From NCBI GenBank assembly GCA_014656015.1, contig BNBP01000045.1, forward strand, positions 1 to 54,240: a stretch of DNA of 54,240 bases, read 5' to 3'. Positions 16,958-24,900 of the stretch are shown here, in pieces. Under the pieces are notes generated by a model. That model was not told the DNA's origin, made no database searches, and saw only the letters and a program-made list of their open reading frames with translations. The translations under genes and the position numbers were made by a program. This DNA is from Streptomyces griseoaurantiacus. GTDB lineage: Bacteria; Actinomycetota; Actinomycetes; Streptomycetales; Streptomycetaceae. Each line of letters starts with the position of its first letter. The stretch's first letter is position 1.

Positions 16958-17710
16958 TCAGACCTCGTACGTCGCCCCCGGCGCCGCCAGTTCCGTCGGG
17001 CCGGAGTAGGCCTCGCGGGCGTCGGAGAGGTTGACGCGGGGGTCGGTCCACGGGGGGATGTGGGTCAGGAGCAGGCGGCGGGCGCCCGCCCGGGCCGCGC
17101 TCTCGCCGGCCTCGCGGCCGTTGAGGTGCAGGTCCGGGATGTTCTCCTTGCCGTGGGTGAACGCGGCCTCGCACAGGAACAGGTCCGTGTCGCGGGCGAG
17201 TTCGTCCAGCGCCTCACTGACCCCGGTGTCCCCGGAGTACGTCAGCGAACGCCCCCCGTGCTCGACCCGGATGCCGTACGCCTCCACGGGGTGCCGCACC
17301 CGCTCCGTGTGCACGGTGAAGGGGCCGACCTCGAACGTGCCCGGCTTGACCGTGTGGAAGTCGAACACCTCGCTCATGGAGGAGGCGGACGGGGTGTCGG
17401 CGTAGGCCGTGGTCAGCCGCTGCTCGGTGCCCTCGGGGCCGTACACCGGCAGGGGGGCGCAGCGGCCCCCGTCGTGCCGGTAGTAGCGCGCGACGAAGTA
17501 CGCGCACATGTCGATGCAGTGGTCGGCGTGCAGATGACTGAGGAAGATCGCGTCGAGGTCGTAGAGACCGCAGTGGCGCTGCAGCTCGCCCAGGGCGCCG
17601 TTGCCCATGTCGAGGAGCAGCCGGAAGCCGTCGGCCTCTACGAGGTAGCTCGAGCAGGCCGATTCCGCGGAAGGGAACGACCCCGAGCAGCCGACGACGG
17701 TGAGCTTCAT
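16958..17710 (-). CDS. Metallo-beta-lactamase-fold hydrolase (RNase Z-like)
   Basis: A 250-aa protein starting at ATG 17710 behind CGGAGGTTCCAGCTCC. It begins MKLTVVGCSGSFPSAESACSSYLVE and has the zinc motif SHLHADHCIDM. RHPVEAYGIRVEH, YSGDTGVSEAL (metal-binding Asp) and LTHIPPWTDP (last His) complete the fold. These features place it with the RNase Z / arylsulfatase-like branch of MBL proteins. The substrate is not evident; the position of the HxHxDH motif allows a phosphodiesterase role. It appears monocistronic and convergent with nagE2. Confidence 0.88.
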   Translation of the reverse strand: MKLTVVGCSGSFPSAESACSSYLVEADGFRLLLDMGNGALGELQRHCGLYDLDAIFLSHLHADHCIDMCAYFVARYYRHDGGRCAPLPVYGPEGTEQRLTTAYADTPSASSMSEVFDFHTVKPGTFEVGPFTVHTERVRHPVEAYGIRVEHGGRSLTYSGDTGVSEALDELARDTDLFLCEAAFTHGKENIPDLHLNGREAGESAARAGARRLLLTHIPPWTDPRVNLSDAREAYSGPTELAAPGATYEV

Positions 17711-17923
17711 GGAGCTGGAACCTCCGCGCTGGCGTGGCGTGCGGGCAGGGGGACGGTACGGGGGTCGTGCGGTCCGTCGAGCGTAAGGCGCGAAAGGGCG
17801 GGTCGCTCCTCCGCCAGGGGCCGTTGTGGGCGAACTCACCTGTGGTGTCACGCGTTCGGCTGGAACCGCGGCGCGGGGCTGACGTCCGGGCGGGGGCGGC
17901 CCCGACGCCGTACCGTCGGACCC

Positions 17924-18391
17924 ATGGACACGTCCTGGTGGCTGGCACTCGTCGCGGTGGTGCTGCTGGCCTTCGTCGCGGCACTGGTGGACGGGTGGGG
18001 GCGCCGGGGCCGGCGCCGCCCCCCGAGGAGCGCGCGGCCCGGCAGCCGCGGGGCGGGCGGGGAACGACCGCGCCCGGCCGAGATCTGGTGGACCGACATG
18101 CCCCGCGACGAGGACGGCGACGGCCGGGGCGGAGGCGACCGGCCCTGCCTGGTGCTGGCGGTACGCGGGGACCGGGCGGTCGTGGCCCGGATCACGAGCC
18201 GCTACCAGGAGGAACGCACCGGGCTCATCCCGCTGCCGCCGGGCACGGTGGGCGACGCCCGCGACGCCCACGAGCCCCCGCGCTTCCTGGACACCGACGA
18301 ACTGCGGGACGTACCGCTGTGGGACTTCCGGCGCCGCGTCGGAGTCGCCGACCCCGCCCTGTGGGACCAGGTCCGCTACCTGGCCGGCTGA
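17924..18391 (+). CDS. Membrane-anchored PemK/MazF-like protein
   Basis: A 155-aa protein. Residues 1-24 (MDTSWWLALVAVVLLAFVAALVDGW) form a transmembrane helix, followed by an Arg-rich linker. The C-terminal part RPAEIWWTDMP...RPCLVLAVRGDRAVVARITSRY resembles the first strands of PemK/MazF endoribonucleases (the GEIWW and RPVLVL blocks). There is no antitoxin-like gene beside it: rdgB follows 34 bp downstream on the same strand. A membrane anchor and the lack of an antitoxin argue against a classical toxin. It may be a domesticated member conserved in Streptomyces. Confidence 0.7.
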   Translation: MDTSWWLALVAVVLLAFVAALVDGWGRRGRRRPPRSARPGSRGAGGERPRPAEIWWTDMPRDEDGDGRGGGDRPCLVLAVRGDRAVVARITSRYQEERTGLIPLPPGTVGDARDAHEPPRFLDTDELRDVPLWDFRRRVGVADPALWDQVRYLAG

Positions 18392-18425
18392 GCCCGCCGC
18401 ACCGCCCGCCGGAGATACTGGGCCC

Positions 18426-19028
18426 ATGACCCGCCTGATCCTCGCCACCCGCAACGCCGGGAAGATCACCGAACTGCGCGCGATCCTCGCGGAGGCCGGA
18501 CTGCCGCACGAACTGGTCGGCGCCGACGACTTCCCCGAGATCCCCGACGTCAAGGAGACCGGCGTCACCTTCGCCGAGAACGCGCTGCTCAAAGCGCACG
18601 CACTGGCCCGCGCCACCGGGCTCCCCGCGGTCGCCGACGACTCCGGCCTGTGCGTGGACGTCCTCGGCGGCGCCCCCGGCATCTTCTCCGCCCGCTGGGC
18701 CGGCCGGCACGGCGACGACAAGGCCAACCTCGACCTGCTCCTCGCGCAGCTCGGCGACATCGACGCCCCTCATCGCGGCGCCCACTTCGCCTGCGCCGCG
18801 GCCCTCGCGCTCCCCGACGGCACCGAACGCGTGGTCGAGGGCCGGCTCACCGGCACCCTCCGCCACACCCCCGCCGGCACGAACGGCTTCGGCTACGACC
18901 CGATCCTCCAGCCCGAGGGCGACACCCGCACCTGCGCCGAACTGACCCCCGCCGAGAAGAACGCCATCAGCCACCGCGGCCAGGCCTTCCGCGCCCTGGT
19001 ACCGGCGGTACGGGAACTGCTGGGCTGA
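18426..19028 (+). CDS. rdgB: XTP/dITP diphosphatase (non-canonical purine NTP pyrophosphatase)
   Basis: A 200-aa house-cleaning enzyme that hydrolyses XTP and dITP to monophosphates. The signature is complete: MTRLILATRNAGKITELRAIL, VKETGVTFAENALLKAHALA, VADDSGLCVDVLGGAPGIFSARWAG, GRLTGTLRHTPAGTNGFGYDPI and AELTPAEKNAISHRGQAFRAL. The start ATG 18426 is 34 bp after the PemK-like stop. Confidence 0.95.
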   Translation: MTRLILATRNAGKITELRAILAEAGLPHELVGADDFPEIPDVKETGVTFAENALLKAHALARATGLPAVADDSGLCVDVLGGAPGIFSARWAGRHGDDKANLDLLLAQLGDIDAPHRGAHFACAAALALPDGTERVVEGRLTGTLRHTPAGTNGFGYDPILQPEGDTRTCAELTPAEKNAISHRGQAFRALVPAVRELLG

Positions 19029-19040
19029 ACGGCCGTCAGG

Positions 19041-19088
19041 GACCCGGTACGCCCCGGACCCGGTACGCCCCGGACCCGGTACGCCCCG
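19041..19088. repeat. Three 16-bp tandem repeats
   Basis: Three exact copies of gacccggtacgccccg at 19041-19056, 19057-19072 and 19073-19088, followed by a partial fourth that merges into the terminator stem. It lies between rdgB and tRNA-Leu. Confidence 0.9.
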
Positions 19089-19090
19089 GA

Positions 19091-19114
19091 CCCGGCCCGC
19101 CGAAGCGGGCCGGG
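19091..19114. terminator. Terminator between rdgB and tRNA-Leu
   Basis: A perfect 10-bp stem cccggcccgc / gcgggccggg with a CGAA tetraloop. It is placed to end transcription from both the plus-strand rdgB and the minus-strand tRNA gene. Confidence 0.8.
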
Positions 19115-19126
19115 CCCTGTACGTCG

Positions 19127-19209
19127 TGCGGCCGGTGGGATTCGAACCCACATGGGATCACTCCCGCGGGCACCTAAAGCCCGTGCGTATGCCTTTTCGC
19201 CACGGCCGC
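19127..19209 (-). tRNA. tRNA-Leu (anticodon UAG)
   Basis: An 83-nt class II tRNA. Read on the minus strand, the acceptor stem is GCGGCCG/CGGCCGC with discriminator A, and the anticodon stem CGGGC/GCCCG holds the loop TTTAGGT with anticodon TAG. A variable arm CGGGAGTGATCCC and the T arm GTGGG-TTCGAAT-CCCAC follow. CCA is not encoded. It lies 38 bp downstream of the HNH gene's stop on the same strand. Confidence 0.95.
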
Positions 19210-19247
19210 CCCACAACGGACTTCACCTCGGTGGATGTCCGCTTCCC

Positions 19248-20282
19248 TCAGTGTAGAGCCAGGCTGTTCCCCTTCGTCGGGTGCCCTTTCTTCGGGCGGC
19301 ACCAGGTCGCCGTCAGTGAATGGCAGTTCGGACACAGGTACCGGAGGTTCCCCGCTCGGTTGTCTTTCCAGTCGCCGTTGATGTGGTCGATGTGGAGGGT
19401 GATCGGTTCACCCAGCCACTGACCGGTGTTCCCGCACGAAACGCACTGATACGGGACGCCGATCTCCCGCAGTGCCGCGTGCAGACGTGCCCGGTTGGTC
19501 CGTCCGGCCCGTGGGGGGAGGACCACCAGTACGTTCTCCGCGGTGCGGACGGGCTCGACGACTTGGAGAGTGCCCCGGGCCCGCCGGGTGAAGTGCCCCG
19601 TGTCGAGGCCGAACCGGGCCGCCGCGCGGCGGACACGGCGGTGGTTGGTGTCGTTCACCTCCAGGTCCAGGGCGCGCATGACGTCGGCATAGCTGGACGC
19701 CGCCGTCACGGCTGCCCGCAATCGATCTTCGGGGATCGACAGCCGGGCATGTCGAAAGTGCGACGTGTCCACGTGCCGTTCTCGCAGCGCGAGCCTCAGC
19801 GCAGCCCGAGAACGGGCGTCCTCCGGCAATCCCAGTGTCCTGGCGGTTTCGCGAATGCTTTTGGACGACGCGGCCGCGCGGTGCAGTTCGTCGTCGGTGA
19901 AGGGCGGCAAGTCCTCCTGCGCGCGGTTGATATGCGGAAAGTGACTGATGTCGATACCGGCCGCGTCGATGCGGCGGCGAATATGTGAAAGCGTGCCCGG
20001 CGCCGGGGTCGCCCCGAGTTCGAGGGCGGTCTCCCGCAATGTGGTGGACGACGCCGCGGCTTCGGCGAGCACGGTGTCCGAGTACAGACGCCACGGACTG
20101 CGTCGGGTGAAGTGGCTGGTGTCGATGCCGTGGGCGGCGACCTTGCGCTGAAGTACCCGCCGCTGCCCGCCGCTCGTTCCCAGTCCCAGGTACCGCATGA
20201 GTTCGGTCCACGTCCGGCATGCGCGTACGGCCGCGCTCAGGGTCGCGCGATCATAGGGCCGTTTCGCGTTCCTGTCCGTCAT
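19248..20282 (-). CDS. HNH endonuclease with four N-terminal ~50-aa repeats
   Basis: A 344-aa protein from ATG 20282 behind GGAGGGGGC. Four degenerate modules fill residues about 10-250, each a helix-turn-helix-like unit ending in the signature DTSHF: GIDTSHFTRR, GIDISHFPHI, HVDTSHFRHA and LDTGHFTRRA. The C-terminal nuclease has a zinc-binding CVSC...CPNC pair and the HNH core LHIDHINGDWKDNRAGNLRYLCPNCH. The modules are plausible DNA-reading repeats, making this a modular HNH nuclease of the kind found in homing or phage contexts. Its stop codon is 38 bp from the tRNA-Leu 5' end. Target and role are unknown. Confidence 0.82.
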   Translation of the reverse strand: MTDRNAKRPYDRATLSAAVRACRTWTELMRYLGLGTSGGQRRVLQRKVAAHGIDTSHFTRRSPWRLYSDTVLAEAAASSTTLRETALELGATPAPGTLSHIRRRIDAAGIDISHFPHINRAQEDLPPFTDDELHRAAASSKSIRETARTLGLPEDARSRAALRLALRERHVDTSHFRHARLSIPEDRLRAAVTAASSYADVMRALDLEVNDTNHRRVRRAAARFGLDTGHFTRRARGTLQVVEPVRTAENVLVVLPPRAGRTNRARLHAALREIGVPYQCVSCGNTGQWLGEPITLHIDHINGDWKDNRAGNLRYLCPNCHSLTATWCRPKKGHPTKGNSLALH

Positions 20283-20382
20283 GCCCCCTCCGTTTTCGAC
20301 GGCACGTTCTTTTCCCGCACGTGCTTTTCCCGTACGGAGTAACGAACGAAGGCGGTGAGGGGCACGCCGCGGCGACACGACG

Positions 20383-20414
20383 AAGGGGCCGGTGACGGGT
20401 GTCGCCGGCCCCTT
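20383..20414 (-). terminator. Terminator after the GroES-like gene
   Basis: A 14-bp stem aaggggccggtgac / gtcgccggcccctt with one G-U or mismatch position and a 4-nt loop. It lies 11 bp past the GroES-like stop codon on the minus strand. Confidence 0.7.
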
Positions 20415-20424
20415 GGTGGGGGTG

Positions 20425-20772
20425 TCAGAGGTAGAGACCCGTGGAGTCCTCCGAGCCCTCGAAGCGGTCGGCGGCGACCGCGTGGAGGTCGCGTTCGCGC
20501 ATGAGGACGTAGGCGGTGCCGCGGACCTCGACCTCGGCGCGGTCCTCGGGGTCGTAGAGGACGCGGTCGCCCGGTTCGACGGTGCGTACGTTCTGGCCGA
20601 CCGCGACGACCTCGGCCCAGGCGAGGCGCCGGCCGACGGCCGCCGTCGCGGGGATCAGGATGCCGCCGCCCGAGCGGCGCTCGCCCTCGGCGGTGTCCTG
20701 CCGTACCAGCACCCGGTCGTGCAGCATCCGGATGGGCAGCTTGTCGTCGTTGTCGTGGGTCTTCTCGCTCAC
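20425..20772 (-). CDS. GroES-like co-chaperonin family protein
   Basis: A 115-aa protein: LPIRMLHDRVLVRQDTAEGERRSGGGILIP begins the cpn10 barrel, including the mobile-loop position. EVVAVGQNVRTVEPGDRVLYDPEDRAEVEVRGTAYVLMRERDLHAV follows. It is slightly longer than canonical GroES and has no groEL beside it. It is therefore probably the stand-alone GroES paralogue common in Streptomyces rather than the main co-chaperonin. The start is ATG 20772. Confidence 0.85.
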   Translation of the reverse strand: MSEKTHDNDDKLPIRMLHDRVLVRQDTAEGERRSGGGILIPATAAVGRRLAWAEVVAVGQNVRTVEPGDRVLYDPEDRAEVEVRGTAYVLMRERDLHAVAADRFEGSEDSTGLYL

Positions 20773-20815
20773 GCCCCGAACCTACCCGTCCCGCGCGCCG
20801 GCGTCCGCAGCCGGG

Positions 20816-21172
20816 TCAGCGCTTGCGTCGCCGGGGCGCCGGGTCGCGGCGCAGCCCGAGCGTGACGAGGCCGGCGACGCCCACGACCACCAGCGCGGCC
20901 GGCACGATGCGCTCCAGGCGCGGGGAGCCGTCCTCGCCGACGAACTGGGCCTTGACGCCCTCGACGGCCCGGTTCACGCCGACGTAGGCGCGGCCGAGGG
21001 TGTGGTCGACCTGCGCGGCGACCTTCGCCTTCGCGTCGCCGACGAGCGTCTTGGGGTGGACCCGGACGCCGATCTCGTCGAGCGTCTCGGCCAGGGTTTC
21101 GCGGCGGCGCCTGATGTCCGCCTCGATCTGTGCCGGAGTCCTGGTGTCCGGCGTGCTCGGCGTGTCCGCCAC
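20816..21172 (-). CDS. DUF3618 domain-containing membrane protein
   Basis: A 118-aa protein with GTG start at 21172 behind CGGAGGAAGCGCG. The DUF3618 core is TPAQIEADIRRRRETLAETLDEIGVRVHPKTL. A charged linker follows, then a single membrane helix, VPAALVVVGVAGLVTLGLRR, near the C-terminus with a basic tail. DUF3618 proteins are small actinobacterial membrane proteins of unknown function, often near other envelope genes. It lies 43 bp downstream of the minus-strand direction from bcp's divergent promoter region. Confidence 0.87.
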   Translation of the reverse strand: MADTPSTPDTRTPAQIEADIRRRRETLAETLDEIGVRVHPKTLVGDAKAKVAAQVDHTLGRAYVGVNRAVEGVKAQFVGEDGSPRLERIVPAALVVVGVAGLVTLGLRRDPAPRRRKR

Positions 21173-21368
21173 CGCGCTTCCTCCGTGGTCCTCGCGGCGC
21201 CCGCCGGCTCCGCTGGGTCTGATGGGCCTGATGTGTGCTGATCGACAGTCTGTCAGCTTCCGGGCGTACGCACCCCACGGCACCCCCGGTAAGCGGGCCG
21301 CCGGGAGGATTAGGCTCGGAGCCGCACCATCCGTCACCCCATCTGCCCCGCCCTCCGTGAGGTACCCC

Positions 21369-21836
21369 ATGAGCGAGCGACTCCAGCCCGGCGACACCGC
21401 CCCCGCCTTCACCCTGCCGGACGCCGACGGCAAGGAGGTGTCCCTCGCCGACCACAAGGGGCGCAAGGTCATCGTGTACTTCTACCCGGCCGCGCTGACC
21501 CCCGGCTGCACCAAGCAGGCCTGTGACTTCACGGACAACCTGGAGCTCCTCGCGGGCGCCGGCTACGACGTGATCGGCATCTCGCCGGACAAGCCGGAGA
21601 AGCTCGCGAAGTTCCGCGAGAAGGAGTCCTTGAAGGTGACCCTGCTGGCCGACACGGACAAGCGGGTCCTGGAGGCGTACGGGGCCTTCGGCGAGAAGAA
21701 GCTGTACGGCAAGACGGTGGTCGGCGTCATCCGCTCCACGGTCGTCGTGGACGAGGAGGGCAAGGTCGAGCGCGCCCTGTACAACGTCAAGGCGACGGGT
21801 CACGTGGCGAAGATCATCAAGGATCTCGGGGTGTGA
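21369..21836 (+). CDS. bcp: Thioredoxin-dependent thiol peroxidase (Bcp/PrxQ)
   Basis: A 155-aa peroxiredoxin that reduces hydroperoxides. The active site is ALTPGCTKQACDF, with peroxidatic C47 and resolving C52 five residues apart, the atypical two-Cys PrxQ pattern. It begins with LQPGDTAPAFTLPDADGKEVSLADHKGRKVIVYFYP and ends with FVD-like TVVVDEEGKVERALYNVKATGHV. The start is ATG 21369. A strong terminator follows. Confidence 0.94.
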   Translation: MSERLQPGDTAPAFTLPDADGKEVSLADHKGRKVIVYFYPAALTPGCTKQACDFTDNLELLAGAGYDVIGISPDKPEKLAKFREKESLKVTLLADTDKRVLEAYGAFGEKKLYGKTVVGVIRSTVVVDEEGKVERALYNVKATGHVAKIIKDLGV

Positions 21837-21896
21837 GACCTGCGGTGTGAGACCTGCGGTGTGAGGCCGGGGGCGTGGCGCCCGGGGCGTGGAAAA

Positions 21897-21938
21897 GGGG
21901 CGGGCGGCCGGGAGGGTGTCCTCCCGGCTGCCCGCCCC
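21897..21938. terminator. Terminator between bcp and the penicillin-binding protein
   Basis: A 19-bp stem (ggggcgggcggccgggagg with a near-perfect complement at 21920-21938) and a GTGT loop. Just upstream, 21832-21864 carries a repeated 15-bp unit (ggtgtgagacctgcg). Confidence 0.8.
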
Positions 21939-21951
21939 GGACCGGCTGTTC

Positions 21952-24900
21952 CTACTCGAGCCGACCGCTGCCGAGCTGCGGGATGAGTCCCCCGCCGCCC
22001 TGCCCCGCGTCGCCGCCACCGGCCCCGCCCTCGCCGCGCGCGCCCCCGGCGCCTCCAGCACCCGCGTTCGCCCCGGTGCCGCCCGCGTCCGCGCCGCCGT
22101 TCCCGGCGTCGCCCCCGCCGACGCCGCCGTTCCCGGCACCCGCCGTCTGCGCGCCGTTGCCGCCGTTCGCCGCGTCGCCGCCGCCCGCGTCCGCGCCGCC
22201 GTTCCCGGCACCGCCGTCCGCCGGGGTGCCGCCCGCGTCGCCGCCCGGGCTCTCGTTCCCGCCCGTGCCGCCGTCGCCGCCCGTGCCTCCGGTCGTCTCC
22301 GGGCTGCTGGAGGACGAGGGGTCACCGCTCGTCTCCTCGTCCGGGTCGACGGTCCGCTCGGCCCCGCGCTGCAGCTTGAGGTCGAAGTCCTTGACGGGCT
22401 TGCCCTTCAGCGCCGCCTTGGTGAACTGCGCCCAGATCTGCGCGGGCGGGCCGCCGCCGTTGATGCGGGGCATGCCCATCGCGCCGTACAGCGACTTGTG
22501 CGCGCCGGTGTCCGGGTCCTGGCCCATCACCGCGACGACCGTGGCGAGGTCGGGGGTGTAGCCCGCGAACCAGGCGGCCTGGTCCTCCTCGGCCGTACCG
22601 GTCTTGCCCGCCGCGGGCCGGCCGGCCTGCTGCGCCGCGGTCGCCGTACCGGACTGGACGACGCTGCGCAGCACCTGCGTGGTGGTGTCGGCCGAGGTCC
22701 GGCCGACGGCCTGCTTGGGTGCCGTGTCCGGCAGCTTCACCTCCTCCGAGGCCTCCCTGGTGATCTTCTCGACGAGCGTGTACGTGCCGTGCTTGCCGTG
22801 GTTGGCGAGTGTGGCGTACGCCTCGGCCATGTCGAGGACGCTGGCGGTGGCGGTGCCGAGCGCGATCGAGGGGTAGGGCTGGAGGTCGGGCGTGTTCGCG
22901 GGCAGGCCGAGGGCGACCGCCGTCTTCTTCACGGCGGAGGGGCCGACGTCGACCGCCATCTGCGCGTACACCGAGTTCACCGACTTGTCGGTGGCCTGGC
23001 GCACGGAGATCTTGCCGTAGGAGACGTTGTCCTCGTTCTCCGGCGCGTACGCCCCGCCGCTCCAGCCCTGCACGGACCGCTTGTCCGTGCCGTCGTACAC
23101 GGTGTTCGGGGTGATCGTGGCGCCGCCCTGGGTGCGGGCGCCGTTCTCCACGGCCGAGGTGAACACGAAGGGCTTGAAGGTGGAGCCGACCTGGTAGTCC
23201 CGGCGGGTGGCGTTGTTGTAGTACTGCTTCGTGTAGTCGATGCCGCCGTACATCGCGAGCACCTTGCCGGTGGCGGGGTCGATGGAGACGCCGCCGGCCC
23301 GCACGTACCTGTCGACCTTGCGGTTCTTCTTGTCCAGCTTGTCGGTCACCTGGTCGTCGACGGCCTTGACGAACGCGTCCTGCTTGGGCTTCTGCAGGGT
23401 GGTGGTGATGCGGTAGCCGCCGGCGGCGAGGTCGTCCTCGTCGAGGATGTGGTGCCCGACCAGGTAGTCGTTGACGGCCTTGACGAGGTAGCCGCGCTGC
23501 CCTGACATGCCGGCGGCGATCACGGTCTGCTTCGGCTGGGGGAACTTCGCCCCGGCACGCTCGGACTTGCTCAGCCAGCCCTTGTCGACCATGCCGTCCA
23601 GGACGTAGTTCCAGCGGGCCTTCGCGGCCGCCTTGTTCTCCGGGTGCGCGACGACGTCGTACTCGCTGGGCGCGTTGAGGAGGGCGGCCAGGTAGGCGCC
23701 CTGCTCGGCGGTCAGGTCCTTGGCGTCGACGCCGTAGTAGGCCTGCGCGGCGGCCTGGATGCCGTAGGAGTTGCGGCCGAAGAAGCTGGTGTTGAGGTAG
23801 CCCTCGAGGATCTCCTGCTTGCTCTTCTCCCGGTCCAGCTTGATCGAGATGAAGAACTCCTTGGCCTTGCGGGTGACCGTCTGCTCCTGCGCCAGGTAGT
23901 AGTTCTTCACGTACTGCTGGGTGATCGTGGAGCCGGACTGCTTGCCCTTGCCGGTCGCGGTGTTCCAGGCGGCGCGGACGGTCGCCTTGGGATCGATCGC
24001 GGCCTCGGTGTAGAAGTCGCGGTCCTCGGCGGCGAGGGCGGCGTGCTGGGCCTCCTCGGAGATCTGGGAGAGCTTGACGTTCTCCCGGTTCACCTTGCCG
24101 TCGCGGGCGAGCCGGCTGCCGTCGGCGTAGAGGTAGACGTTGCTCTGCTTGACGGCGGCGGTGTTCGCCGCCGGGATCTGGACGACGTGGTAGCCGTAGA
24201 AGAAGGCGCCGATCACGGCGGCGCAGACGAAGAGGAACCCGCCGAGCACCATGCGCCAGGTGGGCAGCAGCCGCCGCCATCCGGTGCGCTTGGCCTTGCG
24301 CGCGGCCTTCTTGGCGGCGCGGCGCTCCTTGCGGTTCGCGGGCGGGGCGGCGTCCTCGGCGCTGCCGGCGGTGCTCTCGGGGAAGGCGGTGGTGAGCTCG
24401 CCGTCGCTCCGGGTGCCGGTTCCGCGCCCGGGGCGGGGTCCGGCGCCCGCGACGGTGCGGAGCTGCATGGTCTCCCCGGCGGGCGCGGGGGTGCCGGGCG
24501 CACCGGCGGCGGCTGTCGCGCCCATGGCCGCCGCGGAGGCCTTGAGGGTCGGGGCACCGGGACGACGGCGCCGGGGGGTGCGGCCGGGGGCCGGTGCGCC
24601 GGGTCCGCCGGAGGCGTCAGGGGTGCCGGGGGCGCCGGGGGGTGCGGGACGGTCGTCGGGGGCGGGTCCGTCGGTGGCGCCGGGCGTTCCGGCCGCCGCT
24701 GCGGCGGTGCCCGCGCCGGGTGCGGCGGGACGCGGCGGCTTGCCGCCGGTGCCGCGCGGGGGGCGGGACGGGGAGGTGTCGTCCGCCTTGCCCGCGGCGT
24801 CGACCGCGCGGAGCTGCATGGTCTCGCCGGGGGCTCCGGGGCCTCCGGCCTGACCGGTGGCGCCTGTGCCGGTGGTGCCGGCGGGCTTGCCGGGGCCGGT

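Noticed and set aside
19127..20378. An integrative element using tRNA-Leu as attachment site
   Set aside because: No integrase and no duplicated tRNA 3' end are visible in the window.
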